Origin: Pyropia yezoensis
Taxonomy: Eukaryota > Rhodophyta > Bangiophyceae > Bangiales > Bangiaceae
NCBI GenBank assembly: GCA_009829735.1
Contig: CM020620.1
Coordinates: 11,343,420-11,407,419, forward strand
DNA: 64,000 nt
Reading direction: 5' to 3'
Below, piece after piece: positions 46,260 through 55,063 of this stretch. Both the position numbers and the translations under genes were made by a program. Within the stretch, counting starts at the first letter, position 1; every line of letters starts with the position of its first letter. Under the pieces are notes generated by a model, which saw only the letters and a list, made by a program, of their open reading frames with translations, searched no databases and was not told where the DNA came from.

Positions 46260-47100
46260 GAGGTGCTTCTTGCCACCGGTCACTCCCGAGTTGAGGGTGA
46301 CCGCCATCACCGAACCCCTGTACTCGTCGATACAGCCGAACTTGGCTCCCGACTTGAAATACTTGGATGAAGAGCTCATGTTTATCACCTGGACCTTCCA
46401 CGGGGCTCCGGCTTTGGAGTCCATCGTGCCAAGGGCAACATGCACTTCATGTTTACGAGCAAGACGAGGGTGAGGGTGCACCAACCCGTTCCCCGTGTAA
46501 TCAGTTACCTCGTCAACGTGTGCCACCGAGTTGGGAGGCAACATGACCTTACGGGCCAGGCGCAAAGTAGCAGTAAGCCCTTCTCTCACAGACCAAAAAG
46601 GCTTCCACTATGATACTGTCACAGGAGCCACAGACGTCCCCTTACTAAGCATGGGGATAGTTTCCCCATTCATCAACTTTACCCAGTACCCAGGGCCACA
46701 AATCAAATGCACCTGAGTAACCACATATGGGGTGCCCAGAAGCAGGGGCACCGACATATTCTCAACCACACCATACGTCACGTTGACCGCATGGGACCCC
46801 AGCCCGGTTGGCAGGGTCACAGCACCAATAATGGGTAGTATCCCACCATTGATATCGATCATATAGTTAGCCCTGGACCTCCAACGATGGAGTTCCATTT
46901 CCGTGGGTATCAACGACTTGCGAATCAAAGAAGTGCCTGAGCCTGTATCCAGTGCGATACGGGTGCAACACGCACGGCCTGGGGCTAGTTGCACCCGGCT
47001 AGCCACCTGGAAGTTCTCTTCGGTCAGCACAGCGATGACCCGACGTGTGTTTACGTTCTTAGGCAGTCCTACCCGAGGTGGGCGGACCCCTTTGGGTCGG
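46260..47100 (-). pseudogene. Ty3/gypsy protease region, interrupted
   Basis: A retropepsin-like domain with the active-site triad in IALDTGSGTSLIRKS (about 46935-46955) and a later LLLGTPYVVTQ flap/core motif. It is followed, after an in-frame TAG (46608-46610), by the protease-RT linker region. Reverse transcriptase and integrase are missing: the sequence stops where the pogo-like element begins at 46259, and I find no continuation left of 44399. Confidence 0.75.
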
Positions 47101-47185
47101 CGCAGTATGCGACAGGGTTGACTCGTCCTCTTGACCCAATTGGCCGAGGATGCCGCTGTGAGCTTCGGACGACCAGCTCCAGCGG

Positions 47186-47620
47186 TTAATCGCTTCCCGC
47201 CGACTTGGCATCAGAGTCAGAAGGCGAAGTGGAGGATGACGAGTCCGAGGACGACGTGTCCGCCTCTTCTGTCGAGGGTGTGGCCACAGCCACCACGGGT
47301 TGCGCACTCCCCTCGCGGCGCGAGCGTACTTCGCTGGTTGCCGTCTTCTTGCTTGCATTCTTAACCAGTGGTTGAATGCGTTTACTCAACATAGTGCAGT
47401 CGTACTCCCAGTGTCCATCAGCGTTGCAGTTCCAACACCGATTCTCTGTTCCCGAGAGGGTCTTCACGACTTGGGAACTCGCGAGGTTGCCTTGGGAAGT
47501 TCCCACGGCGGCTACCACCCTTTTCATACGGATCCGGCGGGCCTCCCGTAACTCTCGGGCTTTGCGAGCTTCCTCTCTCCTTGGCTTACTCGGCCTGCCG
47601 TTCTTGGCGTTGCTCGTCTC
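47186..47620 (-). pseudogene. Gag nucleocapsid zinc knuckle (different frame from gag)
   Basis: Encodes a basic segment (RREEARKARELREARRIR) and one CCHC zinc knuckle, CWNCNADGHWEYDC (complement of about 47398-47439). An acidic serine-rich stretch (DTSSSDSSSSTSPSDSD) follows. It lies in another frame than the upstream gag (which stops with TAA at 47586) and than the protease downstream, so at least two shifts, programmed or decay, separate the parts. Confidence 0.7.
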
Positions 47621-49148
47621 GCAACTTGCGATAAGCCTCTCCTCTGCGGTAGGCAAACCTGGCCAACTCGGCCAGTGTCGCCCGGGAGGTCTTATGCTCC
47701 CGGGTGTCCATGCGGACCGACCAATGGAGACCTTCCACAAAGCGACTCTTCACCGCAGCTTGTGGGTGGAGAAAGCCACAAAGATTGTTAAGCTTACGGA
47801 CACGATCCGCAAAGGACAACTCGTCCTCATTCTCCTCCTGGTGCGCCTGCGTAAACTCCTCGACTTGAGAAGCCAATGCAGCTTCATCCACCATAGCCCT
47901 CAACAACCAGTTGATGAGCTCCAGGTAGGACGTCACATCACCAGCTCCTCCACTTGAGGAACTGGGCATGACGGACATGATTTCCGTCCGTAGGTCGCCC
48001 TTGGTGAATTCCTGTAGCAAATAGAAAGCCATGCCTTCACTTATGGCATTGTCGTCACAGGCTTTTGTAAAACGACGTAGGAACTCAAAGACACGAAGGG
48101 GGGGAGTTCCATCCCACTCCGCTTTGTGCCGCAAAGAGTGAGAGTGAGTTACTTTCTTCTTAGCATGGCCCATAGCTCGGGCCTGAACAGGGCCAAACGC
48201 CACTGACTTGTTGTTAAGGGCGTAGGCCTCACCCTCAAAGATACCCTGGTAGACCGGGTTGGCTACCTGGATCTTGGGCGGCACCTCACGTTGAGGAAAC
48301 AGGCGCTGGGGCAGAGGGGTGATCTGACCCGTCTCTGCCGTCAACACCGGCGGGCTAGGGGTAACCCCCGGTGTCTCTACAGGAGACGCCCCTGTATTCG
48401 GCGTTCGACCTGCTGACGTCCCCGAGGTTCCCAAGTTGGGAGTCACAGGGGTGGATCCCTGTTCGGGACGCCCCGATACAGGCGTAGGGTGTAGTGTTCC
48501 TTGCGTCTGCGGGCTCGAGAGCCCCACTCCGGTCTGGACATCGAGACCATGGACATCGAGACCATGTGGCAAACTCGCCACAATCTGATTTAATATGGTA
48601 TTCTTCATCGTGACCACCAGTTCCGGCAAAGCCTGCCGCAACACATCGGTCGCCTCCTGACTGACAGTTTCCGCCAGAAGAGGACTCTCGACCCCAGTTG
48701 AGTCTCGGTCAGCCTCCGGGAGTCCACCTGAGGGGGAACCACGATCCTCAGGGGTCTCAACCGAGGGCGAGGGCGCGAGCCCATCACCGACCAACGGAGG
48801 TCCGCCGTCCTCCGAAAGCCTAGTCGGCGATGGCTCCATGCCAAAGTTGGCTCCAACCCGAGTAGATCCCGCGGGGACAGTCCTCTCACCCTGGGACGAT
48901 CCCGTTGGGTGTACCACCCGATGGCCGGACTTTGGCCCACCATTATCGGGGGTGTCACCCGAATGAACTCCCGACTGAGTCGGGGTGGCCAGTTGCCCGC
49001 CCGTACACCCAGTCCTGCTGGCTTGAGGGACCTTTTGTCCCTCTGCGACCCCAGGTACACCTACCTGTGTCTCACCAGTATTCAAAGGCACTGAAGTACG
49101 TGCGTCACCCGTGTACTCCCTAGACGATGGGGGGTCCGATCCAGCCAT
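47586..49148 (-). CDS. Ty3/gypsy-type gag (capsid) ORF
   Basis: About 520 codons from ATG 49148 (MAGSDPPSS...), intact. The N-terminal half is Pro/Ser/Thr-rich. A helical capsid-like part follows (PPLRVFEFLRRFTKACDDN, SYLELINWLLRAMVDEAAL, ENEDELSFADRVRKLNNLCG, FVEGLHWSVRMD). It belongs to the element whose 5' LTR is at 49267-49733. The frame ends with TAA just before the basic region preceding the zinc knuckle. Confidence 0.75.
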   Translation of the reverse strand: MAGSDPPSSREYTGDARTSVPLNTGETQVGVPGVAEGQKVPQASRTGCTGGQLATPTQSGVHSGDTPDNGGPKSGHRVVHPTGSSQGERTVPAGSTRVGANFGMEPSPTRLSEDGGPPLVGDGLAPSPSVETPEDRGSPSGGLPEADRDSTGVESPLLAETVSQEATDVLRQALPELVVTMKNTILNQIVASLPHGLDVHGLDVQTGVGLSSPQTQGTLHPTPVSGRPEQGSTPVTPNLGTSGTSAGRTPNTGASPVETPGVTPSPPVLTAETGQITPLPQRLFPQREVPPKIQVANPVYQGIFEGEAYALNNKSVAFGPVQARAMGHAKKKVTHSHSLRHKAEWDGTPPLRVFEFLRRFTKACDDNAISEGMAFYLLQEFTKGDLRTEIMSVMPSSSSGGAGDVTSYLELINWLLRAMVDEAALASQVEEFTQAHQEENEDELSFADRVRKLNNLCGFLHPQAAVKSRFVEGLHWSVRMDTREHKTSRATLAELARFAYRRGEAYRKLRDEQRQERQAE

Positions 49149-49245
49149 GTTGGCTAACGATCCGAACGACACAGTCCAAGTCCACCGTTCCTCTGAGACA
49201 GAGGCCCCCTACACCCCGGTGCACCCGGAGGTAAAGTTTACCTCT

Positions 49246-49264
49246 GTCCCCTGCTGCTCCACCA
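49246..49264 (-). other. Primer-binding site of the minus-strand gypsy element
   Basis: TGGTGGAGCAGCAGGGGAC on the minus strand, two bases after the LTR end. The same 19 bases occur at 54840-54858 in the plus-strand element. It starts with TGG, the complement of a tRNA CCA end; the tRNA species is not identified. Confidence 0.8.
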
Positions 49265-49266
49265 AG

Positions 49267-49733
49267 TGTGGCAAAAACCACTCGCACACGCAGCACCCAA
49301 GTTGGTGCGGTGCAAAAGGGCTGCCTCCCGTATCGGGGGAACCGGAAGGAGTGCAAGTCGCACACACGCTGTCCCTGTTGTGGGGCAATCCCCCCACTAA
49401 CAAACTAGAAGATGGTGTGTGGGCCAACAGTTTCTTGGTCGGGACGGGTAAGCAGGGTCAAGCCCCGCTGTCCCTCCCCTTATCCCGTCAGGGTGCCTCG
49501 AAATCTCGCCACTCAGAATCTCCCACCCCAGCACCTGCCCACTGGGCCACACGAAAATTCAAGACGATAAAATGCAGAAAACCCTCAAGTCCAAGTTGGA
49601 CTTACTACTAAGCTAACTATCCCTTACTTAGGGAATATGGACCCAAATGCAAGGGAGAAACGGGTCAGGCTAGCTGCCTGCCGCCCCTTGCATGGCATGT
49701 GTTGCCCCCCTCCCTGGGGTCAGTACTGCCACA
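49267..49733 (-). mobile_element. 5' LTR of the minus-strand gypsy element
   Basis: 467 bp with matching ends TGTGGCA (complement of 49727-49733) and TGCCACA (complement of 49267-49273), directly followed by the primer-binding site. A TCCCT...AGGGA stem-loop lies at 49619-49633. The matching 3' LTR is absent from the window. Confidence 0.8.
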
Positions 49734-49885
49734 CCGCCGTTTCCTTCTTGGCCTTCTTCGGGGTCTTGGACTCCTTGGCCTTGGTCTGGGCCTCAATTTT
49801 AACTGCCGTCTGAGCGACAGAGGGCGCAGTGGCCGGGAGCGGGCTCTCGACAGGGGTAGTCTCGGGACAGTCACTACAGGAGCCG
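49734..49885 (-). repeat. 152-bp captured fragment of the Myb/SANT-like transposon gene
   Basis: Identical in length to 23242-23393 and matching at 146 of 152 positions (about 96%), with no indels. The minus-strand frame remains open (SCSDCPETTPVESP...). It lies precisely between two copies of the LTR's first 127 bp. Confidence 0.9.
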
Positions 49886-50012
49886 ACTAAGCTAACTATC
49901 CCTAGCATAGGGAATGTGACCCCAAATGCATGGGAAGAAACGAGTCAGACTAGCTGCCTGCCGTCCCTTGCATGGCACGTGTTGCCCACAACCTGGGGTC
50001 AATACTGCCACA
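49886..50012 (-). repeat. Second copy of the LTR 5' end (127 bp)
   Basis: Same length as 49607-49733 and about 90% identical, beginning TGTGGCAGTATTGACC on the minus strand and ending TTAGCTTAGT. With 49607-49733 it forms direct repeats around the captured fragment. Confidence 0.85.
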
Positions 50013-50429
50013 GTCCGCACAAGAAATCACCTGGTCGACCGCGTCGTTCAAGACGTTGGCATACGTACCCAGCACCAAGGAACACCCGACGCCCTCAACC
50101 TGTACCGGAAGTCAGCCCAGCTGATCTTTATTCATGCGAACGTCGTACCGCTCGCACGACGGGCCACCTTTAGTCAGGTACCAGTCGGGCACCCGGAAGC
50201 GGGAAAGGCGCGGCGTAGGCGCCGGAATCGCAAACCGTCCTGATGACGCCACACCCGGACGGCTTGCACCGACGCCGGAAACAGGAGTACCTAACTCGAG
50301 GGTAGGCACCGAACCGCCACCAGCCGTGGAAGTCGCACAAGGAGGAGCGCCCGCGGAAGCAGGCGAGCGGATGGTACTGCCGGGAGCAACGCCGAGAGCC
50401 GCAGCCGGCAAAAGCGGTGCCGGAGGAGC
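50013..50429. other. Spacer, no gene recognised
   Basis: Short frames occur on both strands without motifs. It may contain the decayed 3' end of the minus-strand gene to its right. Confidence 0.3.
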
Positions 50430-51830
50430 CTAAAGAACCGGTGCAGGAAGTGCCTGACGCGAAAGCGCCGGCGAAGGCGAAGCCACCGGTGCAGCAGGAG
50501 CAACCGAAGGAGCTTGACCACCCGCAGACGCCCGACCACCCGCCGCAGACCACCCCGACTCTTGTACTGTCGGACCAGATGGAAGCAGGTCCAAGTCGGC
50601 CGGCGCAGGAGGACCTCCCAGCTGCAGCCACGCCGGCAAGGGCATTGTCAGCAGCACCTTGGCGGGAGACGTCGGGTAGACTACCTGCACCGAACCCGAG
50701 CCATCCCGACGCGGACTATTCTGGTCCGTGATCGAGCTCAAGAATGTAATTTCGTGCACCGGGAGCTGACGCGGGAAGTCGATCATCGCTTGGAAGAGCT
50801 CTTTGTACTCGACATCCTGGCCGCACAATAAGTCGACGGTCAGCTTCTCAACAATTCAGACCATCATCAGGTCCGAGAGAAGCCAGAGCCGGTTGGACAT
50901 CAAGACCTCGTGAAGCCAGTGGTTGGCCGCCAAGACCGTCGTCTCGGAGGTGTACATTAAGTACGGGATCTACTGGAAAAAGCCCTTGTTCAACGCCTGG
51001 GTAAGGGCGTCCAAGAAGTACGAGGTGAAGGGGATGCTCGATGGTGCGAACCCGACCGGGATCTCAACTTGATACTGCTGCGGGATGACCTTGGGGTAGT
51101 ACGCCGCCCGGTTGGCCTTGTCCAGCTTCCAGAACTCTTGGTGGTTGCGGCTCACGATGTAGTCCCGCCGGGGTCCCCGAAGCTCGCCTTGCTCACGCGC
51201 CGGTAACAACATCTAGTACTTCTGGGTCAAGACGGGCGGTTCCAGAGCGACCATCTCCGGACGGGGGTCACAGGTCAAGGTCCCTTGTCCCTTGAGTGCC
51301 TCGTCCCCAACCTTGAGCGCCTGGCGGACGTTATCCTCCTCCTCCGGCCACCGGAACACGAACGCAGACACTCGGCGCTCGTTCAAGGGCAGATCCAGCA
51401 CCAGCGCAAAAGGGAGATTCTCAAGGCGGGCAACCCAAGACGAACAGGAAACGCTCTGGGAGCGGTCTTGAGCGAGGCGCATCTGGTCGGCCGTGAACAG
51501 GCGCGTCTTGTCCATGTCGTTCAACACCCCGCGCGGGAGCTCCTTACGCCAGATGGCCAGGCAGTCCTGCTGGCACCGGACCGCGCTGACGTTCCCGACT
51601 ACCGTCGTGTAGCGCCGGGCCGCCAGGGGATCAATGACCGAGAAGCATCTCCGGGAGACCCATCGTGGGGGGCTCGAGCGGGCGCGACGCCGGATGCGGG
51701 GGCACTTGATCCGCATCCTCCGCCGTGACGACCGGCGTCCGCGCCGACACCCGAAGAACCGGAGGCAGGAGAGGGGCCCGACCACCCGAGCTCTCCTCAA
51801 CGGGACCCGCCACCGTAGCCACGTGCCCAA
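50430..51830 (-). pseudogene. Broken minus-strand gene of unknown family, possibly an LTR-element extra ORF
   Basis: One minus-strand frame reads coherently from about 51650 to 50430 across TAG (51213-51215), TAG (50970-50972) and TGA (50856-50858). Segments such as RRYTTVVGNVSAVRCQQDCLA, LENLPFALVLDLPLNERRV, SNRLWLLSDLMM and PVHEITFLSSITDQN look like a real protein; the C-terminus is Pro/Ala-rich. I recognise no domain. A central part (FTSYFLDALTQAL...VLAANHWLHEVLMSNRLWLL) faintly resembles the antisense ORF at 61873-64000 (LRYFSSVLAA...QVSSFLLSARRQGRLFHL). If they are related, this is the antisense ORF of another, mostly deleted retrotransposon. Confidence 0.45.
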
Positions 51831-52669
51831 CCTAGATCTCGGAGCTGGACATGCCGCCCAGAACCAAGGGGAACGGGAAGGCCAAGGTGAAGGGAGAAGG
51901 AGGCGGGGGCACGGGAAAGGTGATCACAGTTCAGGGTGAAGACGCTCGAGCTCGGCACCGGTGTGGACGTGCTCGAGGCTTTGCACAGTGGCACCTGGTG
52001 CGGCCCAAGGACGTGCCGGACTAGGGAGGGAGCTATGTAGCAGAATTGGCCCTGACTGGGCGTCGACCCGGGATGGCGACCAAGGGACACCAGGTGCCAG
52101 AACACGCCCGCCGTGTGGGGATCGTTGCCTGCCGTGGCCCGTGCCCGGCACTGGGATGCGGTGGACTACGCTACCCACACGTGAGAGAGGGACTCCTGCT
52201 GGATTTTTGCATATTTGTGAGGGACTTGATTTGAGAGAAATTGAGTGTGAGATTAGTGAGGGAGAATATAGTTCGTAGTGATAGTGGCCCCCGACCTGTC
52301 GAGGTTAGACTCGGGTCGGGGCCACTCGGGGGCAGGGGGGGGGGGCTACCGAGCCAACGTGCCGAGGCTCCCCCAGATGCACGTTAAGAGGGACAGCGAG
52401 TCGCCCTTGGCTCGCGACCTCAGGGAAAAAGACAACTGCGCGTTTGCTTTCCTCTTCCCCGAGTGCACGACCGTGCGTATCTGTTGGCCCTGCCGACAGG
52501 CACGTGAGGCAACAGGAATAAAGCTCTCGTAGTTCCCCTCTCTGTGTTACCTGTCCCTTTCCCCCGCGGGATACTGACACGTGTCTAAAAGGATCGAGTT
52601 TTTACCACATCTCCCGCTACTACGGATATTCTGCCAAGCTCATACGCAAGCGCTGGAGCGCGGCACCTG
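51831..52669. other. Spacer, no gene recognised
   Basis: It contains a purine/G run (52325-52346) and an AATAAA followed by TGTGTTACC (about 52517-52550), which could belong to a decayed LTR. No paired LTR was found. Confidence 0.3.
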
Positions 52670-54169
52670 CTAGCAGACTTGCTTTTCGACCTTTTCGATG
52701 GGGTCGCGCACATGCCGGTCCCTGGCGATGAGGGCTTCTCGCTCACGACTTTCCGCGCGCTGCTGATTGTCGGCATCCTTCTTTGATGATTCCTTCGCCG
52801 TGTCTTTGTCTGCCTGCAGCTTCTCGGTAGCGGCCTTGGTGTCAGCCTCAGAGTTCGCCAGCACCGCCTTGCCGCTACTTGAAATTGAACCGTATGACCT
52901 TGTCACGTCCTCCATCTGGCGCACAGCTTCTGGCTTCGGCCGGGCCACCAGGGTCTGCATGTGGACGGTCGTATGGGCGGCCGCCGTCCCCTTGCCAGTC
53001 CGTAGCCGATTGACGTCTATCTTGTTGACGTCAAGGGGCCACATCCCACAGTTTTTGAAGCTGGTTTTGATGCGTCGTGGTGTTATTGTCACATACCAGC
53101 TTGTCGCAATCGCCTGAAGAAGGTTTCGGACGTCAAAGCCTGCACCCGCCGGGATGGACGACAGCAAAGACCGCATGTGGGTGCGCCCCCTAGCCTTGAG
53201 GGCCAGTGAAATTCAGTCGTCGCACGGCTGTGGAATGTGCGATAGGTGTGATGGGTACATGAAAGCGTACACATTGGCAGCCAAAGGGCCAGGAGCCCGT
53301 CCAAGCAGAAGTGGACCTTACAGCCGTCCAGCAACAGGAGCTTGGCCTCTCCTGGGCGCAGCATGCTGAGCAGACGGTCCAAAGAGTGGGCTCACTCCCC
53401 CCAGAGTGCCTGGTTGCACCCGGGGGGGTCCTGCCGGCGCACCTCCGCATCAGGGTCCTCGAAAATGTCCACCAAAGGGGCGTACTTCTTGGTGCCATCA
53501 TCGTGTGTGGTGTTCACAAACGGGGCCCGGTTGGGGGCCCCAGGCACGAGCACAAACGGTGGGAGCGCCAACGTATCGGCGCGCACACAGGCCACCACAA
53601 TTGCCTTGGCACCGTTGTCCTTTACCGGCGGAAGTGCAAATTCCAGTCGCTCCACCCCGCCAGGTACGAAAACCTTGCCACCAGCACCTTCCAATAGCTC
53701 CTTAGCATCCAACATGCGCTCATCCATATTGAAAACCTTGGCGGGCGTTGGTGATGTGTTGGTTTTCTGCGAGAAAAGAGAGGGCACCACGAGTTTTGGT
53801 GACTGCCTCTGGCGATGCTGTCTTCGCGCGGGCCGCTTCGACGGATGAGGGCTTGACTGGCTTCTGGGTCGGGTGCCACCGCCCAAAGAGATCAAACAGG
53901 CGCCTTCCTGGGCTGGCGTCGGGACCAAAGTACGAATGGGCGAGCTCAAAGCGCTCAGCGTTCATCCCTCTAATGTAGTCCTTGAGCAACAGCCGCATGG
54001 TGTGTGCGGTCAGCAGTAAGCCCAGGTCCGCCCAGATTCCCACGGCGTCTACGATGGTGTCCTCCTCTGCGGCTTTGAAAAACGGCTGACGCCCACGAGG
54101 GCGGAGCATGCCACCATTCTTCACCACGTTCCGACCACTCTTTCGCGACAGGCCAGGTACAAGAGACAA
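52670..54169 (-). pseudogene. Third pogo/CENP-B-like transposase, heavily decayed
   Basis: Pieces lie in two minus-strand frames. The N-terminal region (GRQPFFKAAEEDTIVDAVGIWADLG, GRRLFDLFGRWHP) is followed by the first catalytic Asp (VFNMDERMLDAKELLEG, about 53695-53740). The second Asp is in LLLLDGCKVHF (about 53305-53340) and the third in IPQPCDD (about 53224-53246, after another shift), then GMWPLDVNKIDVNRLRTGKG and a Lys/Ala-rich coiled-coil tail. TGA codons interrupt it near 53221 and at 53392, and at least two frameshifts are needed. Unlike the other two pogo-like copies it is clearly dead. Terminal repeats were not identified. Confidence 0.75.
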
Positions 54170-54474
54170 AAGTTGAGAAACCAGTTCTTACCCGTCAAAG
54201 TACAGTCTTTCTCGATTGCTGTGACATCCTTTCTTGGGCACGGTGTCTAGTAACCAATGCAGGTCGACCGACCTCTACGGTGCGATCAACGCATGTGTCA
54301 GCATTCGATCGTTGTCACCGACCAATCAGAGGGCGGAATCAAGTTACAATCCTGGGGCTTGCGGTCGCCATAAAGGGTGCCCAACAATGGAGAAAGACTG
54401 TATGAGATATCTCGCAGGCGCGCAGTAGCGGGTCCGCGGAGGGAGGATATCTATCAGGCCGTGCCCCAGGCGCG
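54170..54474. other. Spacer left of the chromovirus LTR
   Basis: About 300 bp, AT-richer, no gene recognised. It presumably contains the end of the preceding transposon and the chromovirus target site. Confidence 0.4.
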
Positions 54475-54838
54475 TGTAGCAATATGGTTGGCCGTATTGT
54501 GACCCTAATGTTAGGGGGGGCTACTTCTAATCCTTGGCTTTCAATTTGAGAGTCCGTACTGGTCACGGTATCTATAAGTTACGTATGACCAGAGGGACTT
54601 GCATCTTGGGGTGGAGGGTAGTTAGTAGTGTCTCCGAGGGTTTATAACGAGGGGGCCGGCGGTGAATCCACCGCCGGCCAAGGCAGAACAACAAACCCCT
54701 CCCATTTGGGCTCCCATCTTGGTCCCGTGGCTTGCGCTCCAAGGACAGCAACCTTGGCCTCCCGGTGACGTTGGTGTCGATCCCCCTTGGTGAGTGTTCC
54801 CTGAGAGTGGACGTGCGACGGATTCCTATTGTGCTACA
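54475..54838 (+). mobile_element. 5' LTR of the chromovirus
   Basis: 364 bp with inverted ends TGTAGCA (54475-54481) and TGCTACA (54832-54838), one base before the primer-binding site. A TATCTATAAG sequence near 54569-54578 could be a TATA-like element. Confidence 0.85.
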
Positions 54839-54839
54839 T

Positions 54840-54858
54840 TGGTGGAGCAGCAGGGGAC
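54840..54858 (+). other. Primer-binding site of the chromovirus
   Basis: TGGTGGAGCAGCAGGGGAC, identical to the site of the minus-strand gypsy element at 49246-49264 although the flanking leaders differ, which supports the assignment. Confidence 0.85.
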
Positions 54859-55063
54859 GGGTTTCCGTCACCTTTGTGGTGACGCCGTCTTCGTCCCTGG
54901 CACACGGATAGGGATCCGGTCCTATTATTGTACTCGTGGTGCTGCGACCTGTTCGATTGCGTTGAGTTTTTACCTTTGACTATGATCTACTGTTACTCTC
55001 CCCAATCTACCCCCTCGCTCTCTTATTCGTGGTGATTGTTACGTCGGTTGACTGATTGTGACT

